DNA from: an uncultured Lachnospiraceae bacterium
GTDB taxonomy: Bacteria; Bacillota; Clostridia; Lachnospirales; Lachnospiraceae
Assembly: GCA_946414885.1 (NCBI GenBank)
Contig: CAMKQH010000008.1
Coordinates: 62,001-126,000, forward strand
Direction: 5' to 3'
Length of the DNA: 64,000 nt
The notes under the pieces are model-generated. The model did no database searches and had not been told where the DNA came from. It saw only the letters and a program-made list of their open reading frames with translations. Positions 1-9,001 of the stretch are shown here, piece after piece (position 1 is the first letter of the stretch; every line of letters begins with the position of its first letter). A program made the position numbers and the translations under genes.

Positions 1-1863
1 ACGAATGCTTATCACGCAACGGGATCGGTAACAATCAGTGCTTCGGTGGCCGCAGACGAGGCTCTCGGGGATCGATCGTTCATGTTCGAACTGTTGGACA
101 AGGATGGCAAGGTATTACAGACAGGCAAATCGATCAAACAGGGTGAAACCGGAAACTATACTGCCATCAATTATGATCAGGCTGAAGCGGGAAGAACATA
201 TACCTACAAGGTCAGACAGGTGATCCCGGAAGGCGCGATCCATATGAGTACAAGCAGATACGTTATGGACGGCGTGAACTATGACGGGGAAATAAAGGAA
301 GTTACGGTAACGGTGACCGATAACGGAGACGGAACGCTGAGCATAACCTGCAGTGGTTCACCTGCGACGTTTACGAATAAGATTGAAATCCATGAAGTGA
401 CTGCTTCCGTGGCAGACGCGAAGGCAGAGTATAACGGTTCGGAGCAGAAAGGAAATACTAAGGTTACGTTTGAAGGTCTTTTGGACGGACACGTGGCATC
501 AATCATTTATACGCCTTCTGAGGGTTCTCAGGCGAACTCTTATGATAACGGCAGCTTCGACAGTAGCAGTTTTAAGGTTGTCGATGGTGGCGGAAAAGAC
601 GTGACTGCGTACTATGCACTGGGAACGCTGACGGCAGGAAGGCTGACGATAGAGCCGAGGAAGGTGACGGTTTCCGTCAGGGATGAGACGAAGGAGTATA
701 ACGGATCGGAGCAGACGGGAAGCACGGGCGTTGTGTTTGAAAACATTGTATTGGGACAGACGGCAATCATTGGTTACGTTCCGCCCAAGGGGATGCTGGT
801 TAACGCATATGATAACGGTAGCTTTGACAAGAATAGTTTCAACGTTGTTGACGGAGAGGGCAAGGACGTTACGGCAAACTATGTGCTGGGTGCTTTGACG
901 GCAGGAAAACTGACGATAACGGACAGAAGCGAAAAGTATCAGATCATGGTGACGGCAAACAGTAATACGGCAAACGTTTATGACGGGAACGAAAAGAGTG
1001 CAGCCGGATTCGAGACGCTGAGATTCACCGTGGATGGCAACGTTTATGTCGTGGAAGGCTTAACGACGTCTGACCCGAGAAGCATCAACGTATGCAATCT
1101 GGAAAACGCCATCAGCGGAACGGCAATTGTAAGGGACATTCAGGGGAATGACGTGACCGCGCAGTTTATCGTGAAAACGACAAATGGCAAGCTAGAGATT
1201 ACGGCCAGAACGGTTACGGTCGTGGCTGACGGAAAGATAAAGGATACGGAAAAGAAGGATCCTAAACTCACTTATACCGTATCGGGACTTTTGGGAAGCG
1301 ATTCCCTGACGGGAGAGCTGACCCGCCAGACCGGAGAATTGCCGGGAACTTATGCAATCCTGCAGGGCACGCTGAAGGCAGGGGATAATTACCGGATCCA
1401 TTACATTGGTGCGTATTTGATTATCCTGCAAGGGGATTATCTTGATCCGCTGCGCGAGCTTCTGAAATATGCGATTTCCCTTGGCGGGGAGCGTACGGTA
1501 ACCTGGGATAAGGGAACGGGTCTGACGTATGACATTATGAAGACTTTGCAGGATCATCCGCAGCTCACGCTGATCTTCCAGTACAATTTTGCAAACGTGA
1601 GTTATGAAGTGACCATTCGGGGGAAGGACGTAGTAACGGATCCGGACGTACCGTGGTATGGACCTATGAATTTGTATGGACGTTACGGATTGAGAATTTC
1701 TTCCTTCAATCCTTCTACAGGCGAAAGAACCTACAGGGTAGTCCGGGGCGACAATCTTACCAAGATTGCCCGTAGATTCAACGTGACGGTGGATTGGCTG
1801 GTGAAGAAGAATCTGATCAAAAATCCGAATCTTATTTGGGCAAATCAAATGTTGAAGTATTGA
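1..1863 (+). CDS. Large secreted repeat protein with C-terminal LysM (3' part)
   Basis: The frame is open from base 1, so the 5' end lies outside the window; the GTG at 46 is not a convincing start. The first ~120 codons resemble the streptococcal pilin isopeptide-linkage domain (ATGSVTISAS, FELLDKDGKVLQT, then G-TYTYKVRQV). Two clear ~95-residue MBG-like repeats follow (both with EYNGSEQ, YDNGSFD, GKDVTA-Y, LTAGLT-type endings), then two more divergent ones. The last ~45 residues are a LysM domain (YRVVRGDNLTKIARRFNV), which binds peptidoglycan. No sortase motif is visible at the end, so LysM is the likely wall anchor. Inference: an extracellular adhesin or stalk protein. Domain types are judged by eye; the ligand is unknown. 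Confidence 0.75.
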   Translation, partial: TNAYHATGSVTISASVAADEALGDRSFMFELLDKDGKVLQTGKSIKQGETGNYTAINYDQAEAGRTYTYKVRQVIPEGAIHMSTSRYVMDGVNYDGEIKEVTVTVTDNGDGTLSITCSGSPATFTNKIEIHEVTASVADAKAEYNGSEQKGNTKVTFEGLLDGHVASIIYTPSEGSQANSYDNGSFDSSSFKVVDGGGKDVTAYYALGTLTAGRLTIEPRKVTVSVRDETKEYNGSEQTGSTGVVFENIVLGQTAIIGYVPPKGMLVNAYDNGSFDKNSFNVVDGEGKDVTANYVLGALTAGKLTITDRSEKYQIMVTANSNTANVYDGNEKSAAGFETLRFTVDGNVYVVEGLTTSDPRSINVCNLENAISGTAIVRDIQGNDVTAQFIVKTTNGKLEITARTVTVVADGKIKDTEKKDPKLTYTVSGLLGSDSLTGELTRQTGELPGTYAILQGTLKAGDNYRIHYIGAYLIILQGDYLDPLRELLKYAISLGGERTVTWDKGTGLTYDIMKTLQDHPQLTLIFQYNFANVSYEVTIRGKDVVTDPDVPWYGPMNLYGRYGLRISSFNPSTGERTYRVVRGDNLTKIARRFNVTVDWLVKKNLIKNPNLIWANQMLKY

Positions 1864-1979
1864 TCTTAAAAGGTCTGTGTATTTCTAAATGAATTGACAA
1901 GCGGGCCGTTATGGCTTGCTGAGAGATTTCTCGGTCAGTGAGGAGAAAACAGAGACTAGGCAGTTGAAGTAGAAAACGG

Positions 1980-2027
1980 GGAATGATTTTGACGTGACAA
2001 AAGTCACGTTGAAATCATTCCTTTTTT
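1980..2027 (+). terminator. Rho-independent terminator
   Basis: A near-perfect hairpin with about 19 paired bases per arm, loop AAAA and two G-T type pairs in the middle, is followed by six T. It sits 117 bases after the LysM protein stop and ends that transcript. Confidence 0.9.
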
Positions 2028-2135
2028 CACTACAAAAATCATTAGGGAATTGTTAGGATGGGATTGTAAACGGGAAAGCCGCGGCGGAAAGCGCGGGAGC
2101 CGTGAGAGCGACACGCAAAGAAGTGAGGGAACAAA

Positions 2136-2888
2136 ATGGAAGTCATACTGAGAACAAAGGATCTGACCAAAAAATATGACAACAGGGTGGTTGTGGACAA
2201 TTTAAATCTGGAAATCCGAAAGGGCGAGGTGTTTGGACTCCTTGGGCCGAACGGCGCGGGAAAGAGCACGACCATGAACATGATCTGCGACATTGTAAAG
2301 CCGACGCTGGGGAGCGTGGAATTCATGGGTAAAGATTTCCGGAAAAACAGGAAAGAGCTGGTAAAAAAGCTGGGCTATATCCCGCAGGATCTTGCGATTC
2401 ACGGGAACCTAAAGGCCTGGGAGAACGTGGAGCTTTTCACCTCCCTGTACGGGATCAAGGGAGAGGAACTGAAGGCAGCGATTGAGGAATCGCTGGAGTA
2501 CGTGGGCCTTTCTGAACGGAGGGGAGATTATGCAAAGAGCTTTTCCGGCGGCATGAAGAGAAGGCTCAACATCGCCTGTGCCATTGGACATCACCCAGAG
2601 CTTCTCATTTTTGACGAGCCGACGGTCGGCATTGATCCTCAGTCGAGGAATTTCATTCTGAGCAAGATCAAGGAATCCAACCAAAATGGCGCTACGATCA
2701 TTTACACCAGTCATTACATGGAAGAGGTGGAAGCGATCTGCACGAGGATCGCCATCATGGATAACGGCAAGATCATTGCCTGCGGCACCAGTCAGGAACT
2801 GAAGAGGCTTGTGACGAAGAACGAAGAGGACGTCTCGCTGGAGGAGGTGTTCCTAACGCTCACGGGCAAGAAACTTAGGGACTATTGA
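2136..2888 (+). CDS. ABC transporter ATP-binding protein
   Basis: This 250-residue protein is the ATPase of an ABC-2 type exporter. Walker A is GPNGAGKS at residues 37-44; the signature is SFSGGMKRR; Walker B with its glutamate is LLIFDEPTVGID; the H-loop is TSHYMEE. It starts at an ATG preceded by AGTGAGGGA. The two following genes are ABC-2 permeases, so the three would form one exporter with two different membrane subunits. The sensor kinase and response regulator that follow suggest control by an extracellular signal, as in bacitracin or lantibiotic resistance and Na+-type exporters. The substrate cannot be read from sequence. Confidence 0.93.
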   Translation: MEVILRTKDLTKKYDNRVVVDNLNLEIRKGEVFGLLGPNGAGKSTTMNMICDIVKPTLGSVEFMGKDFRKNRKELVKKLGYIPQDLAIHGNLKAWENVELFTSLYGIKGEELKAAIEESLEYVGLSERRGDYAKSFSGGMKRRLNIACAIGHHPELLIFDEPTVGIDPQSRNFILSKIKESNQNGATIIYTSHYMEEVEAICTRIAIMDNGKIIACGTSQELKRLVTKNEEDVSLEEVFLTLTGKKLRDY

Positions 2889-2934
2889 GCAGGCATAATT
2901 TGGAAAAAGAATCCCAAAAAAGGAAAGCAAAAAG

Positions 2935-4095
2935 ATGATTAGATATTTGATCAAGAACAACGTGAAATTAATGTTTCGCAGTCCGGCGAATCTATTTTTA
3001 TATATCATTTGTCCGCTTGTGGTTCTGAGCGTATTGGCAAACGCATTTTCCTCCCTGATGGAATCCTATCAGAAGAAAGGACCATTCCAGGTGGGGTACC
3101 GCATGTCGGCGGAGAGCTTTTTTGAGTCTGGCATGGACATGTTGCGGAATGTTGGAAAGGATGCAGACGTTCTCTTTGAGGCGTATCAGGAAGGAGATCC
3201 CAAGGAGCTGATGGATCAGCATGATCTAAAGGGCTTTGTGGATTTCCAGAAGGATTCCTACGTCATCTGGACGCGCGAGGACGCCAGGGTGGAAGGGCAG
3301 ACGTTGGAATATTTATTGAATGCCTTTGTGGAGGAGGTCAACCGCGGGAAATTGCGGGTGATGAGTGCCATGGCGGCGCAGGGAGCGGGAATGGCAGAGG
3401 CGGCGCAGGGCGCACAGGGAGCGGGAATGGCAGAGGCGGCGCAGGGCGCACAGGGAGACGAGGTTGTGCTGAAAGTGGAGCGCCCAAAGTTTATGCCGGC
3501 CATCGATTCCACGGATTATTACGGGATCGTGGAGGTCGTATACTTTGGATGGTGTGCGCTGATCTGCGCAGCCGGGATCCTTGGAAATGAAAAGAAATAC
3601 GGCATCCGTAAGAAGTATCAGGTGGCCGGCATGTCACAGCTTCAGGTCTACTTGGGAAGGCTGATCCCCATGTTCTTTGTGGTGCTGACCTGCGAAGCGA
3701 TCGCGGCAGTCATTTCCGCAACGCTCCTTGAAGTGCACTGGGGAAACCTTTGGCAGAGCGCGGCGGTCATGGCGATGATGGTGCTTGCGGCTTCGGCCTT
3801 TGAACTTATGATCTATGCCCTGACTGACAGCATGGTGTTGTCGATCATCATCTCCTTTGCCATCGTCTGGGTTTGGGGATTCTTTGGAGGAACATTCGAA
3901 ACTTACATGTTTTCCACCATTTCCCGTCAGATCAAGATGCTTTCGCCGATCTATTACGGCAACCGCGCCCTGACGGAATTGTCCTGTATGGGACACAGTG
4001 ATTACGTGGGCAGTTCTCTTTTGATCTCGGGGATAATGACCGTCATTAGCTCAGGACTGGCAGTCCTTTTTGGCATGGCAAGAAAGAGAGGATAG
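2935..4095 (+). CDS. ABC-2 type permease subunit
   Basis: This 386-residue membrane protein has one N-terminal membrane segment (LFLYIICPLVVLSVLANAF), a ~170-residue extracellular region, then about five membrane segments towards the C terminus, the topology of ABC-2 exporters. It lies 46 bases after the ATPase and 2 bases before the second permease, in one operon. The extracellular loop contains an exact tandem duplication of 12 residues rich in Ala, Gly and Gln (3382-3453). The substrate is unknown. Confidence 0.85.
   Translation: MIRYLIKNNVKLMFRSPANLFLYIICPLVVLSVLANAFSSLMESYQKKGPFQVGYRMSAESFFESGMDMLRNVGKDADVLFEAYQEGDPKELMDQHDLKGFVDFQKDSYVIWTREDARVEGQTLEYLLNAFVEEVNRGKLRVMSAMAAQGAGMAEAAQGAQGAGMAEAAQGAQGDEVVLKVERPKFMPAIDSTDYYGIVEVVYFGWCALICAAGILGNEKKYGIRKKYQVAGMSQLQVYLGRLIPMFFVVLTCEAIAAVISATLLEVHWGNLWQSAAVMAMMVLAASAFELMIYALTDSMVLSIIISFAIVWVWGFFGGTFETYMFSTISRQIKMLSPIYYGNRALTELSCMGHSDYVGSSLLISGIMTVISSGLAVLFGMARKRG
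3382..3453 (+). repeat. 36-bp in-frame tandem duplication
   Basis: Two exact 36-bp copies (3382-3417, 3418-3453) encode GAGMAEAAQGAQ twice inside the extracellular loop of the ABC permease. Exact identity at DNA level points to a recent slippage event. Confidence 0.9.
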
Positions 4096-4097
4096 TC

Positions 4098-5357
4098 ATG
4101 GGAAATCTGATAAAAACTAGCTTAAAGCTATTACTTCGCAACAAAGGTTTTTGGTTTTTTCTGATCACGATGCCGGTTCTTTCTGCCTTCATCATGCGCA
4201 TCAACGGAAATGCGGACATGGCGTACTTTCGCACGGACGTTACGCGGGAGGTCCGGGAGATTGACGGCGTGGATCAGAAGGTAGCTTATTATGGCAAGTC
4301 GGGAGAGTTTCTTGTCAAAGTATATGATGCGTCGGGAAGCGAGCTTTCGGAGGCGTTTCTAAAGAATCTGGCGCAGAGCGGGGCAATCTTGGTCTGCAGG
4401 ACCAAAGCTCCGGGATTCACCAAGACGGACGCGGATGCCCGGATGGAAAAGGACGGATTTGAGGATCGCATGGGTGCGGCACTTTATCTGTCAAAGGATT
4501 TTGATGACGGAATCCTTGCGGGTGACGCGGAGAGGGCCATGACGATCTATCTGCTCTCGGAGGATGAGCGCTTTGCGCTACTGGAACGAGAGATCAAGGG
4601 GTTTTTTGAGGAAGTCGCGGCGACGGCAAAACTCACCGGAAAACAGGGCTCGGAGCTTGCGGGGGAGATGGATAAATTTCATGAAAACGACCCTGCAAAG
4701 GAGATCAAGTCCATGGCGCGAAAGGGTGCGGCGAATCTCACCAGGGAACAGGTGAATCAAAAGGCGCAAATGGGATATGCCTTTTCCTTCCTGACGCTGT
4801 GCTTTGTTTTTTGCGGCGTGATCGTGGCACATACCGCCATCGAGGAAGAAAAACACAAGGTACTGACGAGGATCCGGCTCACGGGAACGGGGAACTTTAC
4901 TTATTTTGCATCCAAGTTCGTGACGTCCGTGATCGTTTCGCTCATGATCACGGCGGTTTTAGGGGTACTGACGGTCTTTCTTGGAAAGGAGCAGCTTGGC
5001 ATGAGCAGGCCGTCCTTCCTGCTGATGGTTTTCCTGATGGGAGTGATCTTTAATTCGCTAAGTCTTCTTCTGGGGATCTTAAGCGGCGACGTGATGAGCG
5101 CGAACTTTGTGGCATTCACCATATGGTCCATCTCCTGCCTGCTTGCCGGCTTGTATTTCCCGCTGGACGACGCGTCAAAAATGATCAAAACCATCTCCTA
5201 CGTCATGCCCCAGAGATGGTTTATGGATTGTGTTACGCAAATATTTATGGGAGACAAACGGGGATATTTTATGGTATTATGTATTACGACGGCATACTTG
5301 ATCATCATTCTGAGTCTTGGCGGCATGGGACTAAAAATGAAAAAGATGGAACAGTGA
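4098..5357 (+). CDS. ABC-2 type permease subunit
   Basis: This 419-residue membrane protein has an N-terminal membrane segment (FWFFLITMPVLSAFIM), a ~200-residue extracellular region, and about five to six C-terminal membrane segments starting at MGYAFSFLTLCFVFCGVIV. It begins 2 bases after the previous stop and is probably translationally coupled. It is similar in layout to its upstream neighbour but not a recent duplicate, so the exporter would be a heterodimer of permeases plus the ATPase at 2136-2888. Confidence 0.87.
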   Translation: MGNLIKTSLKLLLRNKGFWFFLITMPVLSAFIMRINGNADMAYFRTDVTREVREIDGVDQKVAYYGKSGEFLVKVYDASGSELSEAFLKNLAQSGAILVCRTKAPGFTKTDADARMEKDGFEDRMGAALYLSKDFDDGILAGDAERAMTIYLLSEDERFALLEREIKGFFEEVAATAKLTGKQGSELAGEMDKFHENDPAKEIKSMARKGAANLTREQVNQKAQMGYAFSFLTLCFVFCGVIVAHTAIEEEKHKVLTRIRLTGTGNFTYFASKFVTSVIVSLMITAVLGVLTVFLGKEQLGMSRPSFLLMVFLMGVIFNSLSLLLGILSGDVMSANFVAFTIWSISCLLAGLYFPLDDASKMIKTISYVMPQRWFMDCVTQIFMGDKRGYFMVLCITTAYLIIILSLGGMGLKMKKMEQ

Positions 5358-5370
5358 TACGGGGGTTACC

Positions 5371-6510
5371 GTGGAGAAGCGGTTTAAGGAAACTTATTTT
5401 TTGGCAGTTCGCATAGGGCTATTGCTTTGTTTTAGCCTGTACGGACTAACCATTCGAATGGAGGAAGCAGAGGTGTCGGTGACGATGCTTTTGCTTCTTG
5501 CGCTTTTTATTGGCGTGATTTCGCTGAAGGAAGTGTTTTCCGATTGGAAAAGGGGAGCGTTCCTCCTTGCGGGGGTTGGCATGGTCATCCTCATCCTTTC
5601 CGTTGGCGGCAAAGCCTATTTTCTGCTTTCGTATTTTATGGCCTATGAGATTCTGTCGTATTTGCATGAACGATTTGGGATCCGGGCGGTCTGGTATTTG
5701 TTTCCAGGCGTTCTGTTGACGATGCCGGGGCCGTCTGATGCCTTGACGAGGTTCTTGTTTCTTGCACTTTTGCTGATCTGCTATTACCAGCATGATTTTG
5801 TCGTGCGCTCCTACCAAAAGCAGACGATGGAGGACACGCTTCTGGAGCAGCGCCTGAAAAAGGACATGTACCAAAAGGAATTTGAGACGAAGGTGGAGCT
5901 TCAGCGGAGCATGCTGAAGGCGGAAAATCAGATCCTGGAGGATCGCGCGAGCCTGTCTCAAACCCTGCATGATAAGCTTGGACACGGCATCAACGGTTCC
6001 ATTTATCAGTTGGAGGCCATAAAGGTATTGATGAAGAAGGATCCGGAGAAATCGGGGGCGATGATCCAGGCGGTGATCGATCAACTGCGCGTTTCCATGG
6101 ATGAGATCCGGGCCATTCTCCGGAAGGAACGTCCAGAGAAAAAGGAGCTGGCACTCTTGCAGCTTTACAAGCTCTGTGAGGATTGTAACGCAAAGGGCGT
6201 GGAGGCGACGCTGGAGACGGAGGGCGACGCGTCCCTCGTGCCGGAGAAGGCTTGGGAAGTAATCTTGGACAATGCGTTTGAGGCAGTGACCAATTCCATG
6301 AAATATGCGAAATGTAAGAAAATTGAAATGAAGATCGTAGTGATGAACCAGATGATCCGGTGCAGCATCTCCGATGACGGGAAGGGCTGCCTGGAGATCA
6401 AGGAGGGCATGGGCATTGCTGGAATGCGGAGACGCGTTCGCGAGGCGGGAGGAACCATCACCTTCGAGACGCAGGCCGGATTCACCGTGAACATGCTGTT
6501 GCCGTTTTAA
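5371..6510 (+). CDS. Sensor histidine kinase, NarL/DesK type
   Basis: This 379-residue kinase starts at GTG. The first ~145 residues hold about five to six membrane segments with almost no extracellular loop, so it probably senses within the membrane or via the neighbouring transporter. A coiled stretch (residues ~150-190) leads to the phospho-acceptor histidine H200 in LHDKLGHGING, typical of HisKA_3 kinases. The ATPase domain has an N-box around ILDNAFEAVTNSMKYA, DDGKG (G1) and GMGIAGMRRRV (G2). It follows the permease by 13 bases and precedes its response regulator by 12 bases. Confidence 0.92.
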   Translation: MEKRFKETYFLAVRIGLLLCFSLYGLTIRMEEAEVSVTMLLLLALFIGVISLKEVFSDWKRGAFLLAGVGMVILILSVGGKAYFLLSYFMAYEILSYLHERFGIRAVWYLFPGVLLTMPGPSDALTRFLFLALLLICYYQHDFVVRSYQKQTMEDTLLEQRLKKDMYQKEFETKVELQRSMLKAENQILEDRASLSQTLHDKLGHGINGSIYQLEAIKVLMKKDPEKSGAMIQAVIDQLRVSMDEIRAILRKERPEKKELALLQLYKLCEDCNAKGVEATLETEGDASLVPEKAWEVILDNAFEAVTNSMKYAKCKKIEMKIVVMNQMIRCSISDDGKGCLEIKEGMGIAGMRRRVREAGGTITFETQAGFTVNMLLPF

Positions 6511-6522
6511 GGAGAGAAAAGG

Positions 6523-7161
6523 ATGGAGAAAATTAAGGTTGTGATCGCGGATGACAGCGATTTTGTCAGGGACGGGATGAAGATTATATTGGACGTGGAT
6601 GACGATTTTGAGGTGCTTGGCTGTGCGGCGAATGGACGGGAGGCCGTGCGCCTTGCGCAGGAAACGCGTCCGGACGTGATCCTGATGGATATTCAGATGC
6701 CGGAGATGGACGGCATTGAGGCGACGAAGCTGATCGTGGAACAGGACTTGGGGAAGGTGCTGATCCTGACGACGTTTGATGACGATCAACTGGTGCAAAA
6801 GGCTCTGCAGAATGGCGCAAAGGGGTATCTGATCAAGAATCACACGCCGGAGCATTTGAAACAGATGATCAAGTCCGTATATCAGGGAACCGGCGTCATG
6901 GAGGAGAAGATGCTGGAGTCCCTGGCGAAGGGGGCTGGGGCGAAGGAGTTGGGCGGCGGATTTGACGCTTCAGGGTATTCCGAGAGGGAGTTGGAAATCA
7001 TCAAGGCCGTGGCTGACGGGCTCTCGAATAAGGAGATCGCCGCGCGGCTGTATATCTCGGAGGGCACGGTAAAGAACTATATCACAACGATCCTTTCGAA
7101 GGAAAATCTCTCCCATCGGACGGCGTTGGCCGTATATTACCTGACGGGGAAGAAGGCGTAG
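6523..7161 (+). CDS. Response regulator, NarL/FixJ family
   Basis: This 212-residue regulator has a receiver domain with acidic pair D10/D11, phospho-acceptor D56 (ILMDIQMPEMDG), the conserved Thr in ILTTFDD and Lys in GAKGYLIKN. The C-terminal LuxR-type helix-turn-helix reads YSERELEIIKAVADGLSNKE, then ISEGTVKNYITTIL. It pairs with the kinase encoded just upstream and most likely controls the ABC operon of which it is the last gene. Confidence 0.94.
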   Translation: MEKIKVVIADDSDFVRDGMKIILDVDDDFEVLGCAANGREAVRLAQETRPDVILMDIQMPEMDGIEATKLIVEQDLGKVLILTTFDDDQLVQKALQNGAKGYLIKNHTPEHLKQMIKSVYQGTGVMEEKMLESLAKGAGAKELGGGFDASGYSERELEIIKAVADGLSNKEIAARLYISEGTVKNYITTILSKENLSHRTALAVYYLTGKKA

Positions 7162-7272
7162 GCGCGGCGGGCAATGCGCGAACGGGCGACAGGCTTGAAG
7201 GGGCAATGGCACGGCGAACCTGTAGGTGGAAACGGTACGGCAGACCCAGAGGAGAAAATGACGTACAAAGGG

Positions 7273-7301
7273 TAGACAAAAGAGTGGATGGCGATTATAC
7301 T
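7273..7301 (+). promoter_or_regulatory. Sigma-A-type promoter of proA
   Basis: TAGACA (7273-7278) and TATACT (7296-7301) are separated by 17 bases, 71 bases upstream of the proA start. The remainder of the 211-bp gap shows no other clear feature. Confidence 0.6.
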
Positions 7302-7372
7302 TAGTTCAATCATGATAAATCAGCGGAAGGAAACTGGTTAAGCATAAGACGTAACAGGAGGAGCAGGACGTT

Positions 7373-8755
7373 ATGGTCGTTAGGGAAGAAGCAAGAAAGA
7401 TGAAGTTGGCGGCGCCGCATATGGCGGCTGCGTCCTTGGAACTTAGAAACGCGGCACTGGAAAAGGTAATGGAGACGTTGGAAGCAAATCGCGACGCGAT
7501 CTTCCGGGAAAATGCGGCAGACGTACAGGCGGCAGAGGATGCGAACGTGGCGAAGGCCGTAATCAAGCGCCTGAAATTTGATGAGAATAAGTTGCGTGAC
7601 GCCATTGCCGGCATTCGTCAGATGATAGGACTTGAGGATCCCGTGGGAAAGGTGACGCTGAGAAGAGAACTGGACGAAGGACTTGTGCTGCAGCGCGTTT
7701 CCGTGCCCATCGGCGTGATCGGCGTTATTTTTGAGGCAAGGCCTGATGCGCTGATCCAGATCTCCGCACTCTGCATTAAGAGCGGAAACTGCGCGATCTT
7801 AAAGGGCGGTAAGGAAACGGCAAGGACGAATAAGATCCTGTTTCAATTAGTGCATGACGCAGCCGTGGCGGCAGGACTTCCTGAGAGCTGTCTGCTCCAG
7901 GTGGAGCTTCATAATGAGATCGATGAGCTTTTGAAGTGCCAGGGTGACGTGGACCTTCTGATCCCGAGAGGATCTAATAAGTTTGTGCAATACATCATGG
8001 ACAACACCAACATTCCCGTGATGGGACATGCGGCGGGCATCTGCCATATTTATCTGGATGAGAAGGCAGATCTTGCGAAGTCCGTACCCGTGATCGTGGA
8101 CGCGAAGACGCAGTATCCGGCGGTATGTAATGCCGTTGAGACGCTGCTTGTGAACAGAAAGATTGCCGCAGACGCACTTCCTGCAGTATTGGAGGCACTG
8201 GTTGCTAAGGGCGTGAAGCTTCGCGGCAGTGCGGAAGTGGCAGAGCTGGTGAAGGTCCTGTTGGCAGCTGGGAAGCTTGGCGGACAGAAGGCAGGTGCGG
8301 GGGTTGACGTGACTTGCCAAAACGCAGGGGAAAGCTTGATTGACGCGGGAGCTTATGACGTTGAGGTTATGGGCGAGGAGGATTTCGCCACGGAATATAC
8401 GGACCTGATCATTTCCTTAAAGCTCGTGGAGAACGTTGCAGAGGCAGCGGATCACGTTAATAAGTTTGGTTCGCACCACACGGACTGCATTCTCACCGAG
8501 GATGACGCTACGGCAGAGTATTTCCTGCAGATGGTAGACTCCGCAGGCGTATACCGCAACTGTTCCACTCGTTTTGCGGACGGCTTCCGCTATGGCTTTG
8601 GCGCCGAGGTTGGCGTCAGCACGGGAAAGCTTCACGCAAGAGGTCCCGTTGGCCTGGAGGGCCTGGTAACCTACAAATACCGCCTGATCGGAAACGGACA
8701 GCTGGTTGCCGACTACGTATCCGGAAAGAAGCAGTTCCATCACAGGGACTTCTAG
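7373..8755 (+). CDS. proA: Glutamate-5-semialdehyde dehydrogenase (gamma-glutamyl phosphate reductase)
   Basis: ProA reduces gamma-glutamyl phosphate to glutamate semialdehyde with NADPH, the second step of proline synthesis. The 460-residue protein has the family motifs GVIFEARPDAL, LKGGKET, IPRGSNK and the catalytic cysteine C252 in YPAVCNAVETLL, and ends with GLEGLVTYKYRL-GNGQ. It is somewhat longer than the usual ~415-430 residues; the extra length lies around residues 300-330 (LLAAGKLGGQKAGAG region). AGGAGG lies 11 bases before the ATG. No proB is next to it; the gene stands alone behind its own promoter. Confidence 0.96.
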   Translation: MVVREEARKMKLAAPHMAAASLELRNAALEKVMETLEANRDAIFRENAADVQAAEDANVAKAVIKRLKFDENKLRDAIAGIRQMIGLEDPVGKVTLRRELDEGLVLQRVSVPIGVIGVIFEARPDALIQISALCIKSGNCAILKGGKETARTNKILFQLVHDAAVAAGLPESCLLQVELHNEIDELLKCQGDVDLLIPRGSNKFVQYIMDNTNIPVMGHAAGICHIYLDEKADLAKSVPVIVDAKTQYPAVCNAVETLLVNRKIAADALPAVLEALVAKGVKLRGSAEVAELVKVLLAAGKLGGQKAGAGVDVTCQNAGESLIDAGAYDVEVMGEEDFATEYTDLIISLKLVENVAEAADHVNKFGSHHTDCILTEDDATAEYFLQMVDSAGVYRNCSTRFADGFRYGFGAEVGVSTGKLHARGPVGLEGLVTYKYRLIGNGQLVADYVSGKKQFHHRDF

Positions 8756-8759
8756 AATA

Positions 8760-8973
8760 AATTCCCCTCGGGCGGGGCGGGCCGCTTCTTACGGTCTGGA
8801 AGACACGCTGCGTTTTCTGCTCGGTCCGCGCGCCTTATTTGCCGCCATTCGCCCTTGTTTCCCGCTTCGCGGGTACGGGCTCGGTGGCGGCGGCTAAGCG
8901 CAGACCTCCCGACGAAAGCCTCGCTATCGTCTTCCAGACCGTAAGAAGCGGCCCGCCCCGCCCGAGGGGAATT
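8760..8973. repeat. Foldback element, copy 1 (conserved core, perfect 45-bp arms)
   Basis: The arms 8760-8804 and 8929-8973 are perfect 45-bp inverted repeats, very GC-rich. The core (8805-8928) contains CGCGCCTTATTTGCCGCCAT (8828-8847) and CGGTGGCGGCGGCTAAGCGC (8882-8901), which pair through CTTA/TAAG and GCCGCCA/TGGCGGC. An apical hairpin CCCGC-TTC-GCGGG (8861-8873) sits within a GCCC/GGGC helix. The same core recurs at 31205-31330 with different but still complementary helices. It fills the gap between proA and the DUF4026 gene and could act as a transcript-end structure. A mobile palindromic repeat or structured RNA is likely. Confidence 0.85.
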
Positions 8974-9001
8974 ATCTGAGAAAGTGACAGGAGGGAAAGA
9001 G

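Noticed and set aside
5446..6855. 469-residue minus-strand frame
   Set aside because: Antisense to the histidine kinase and response regulator, both with full motif sets.
8706..8897. 63-residue frame in the foldback element after proA
   Set aside because: It runs through inverted-repeat DNA, has no ribosome binding site, and its sequence follows from the palindrome.
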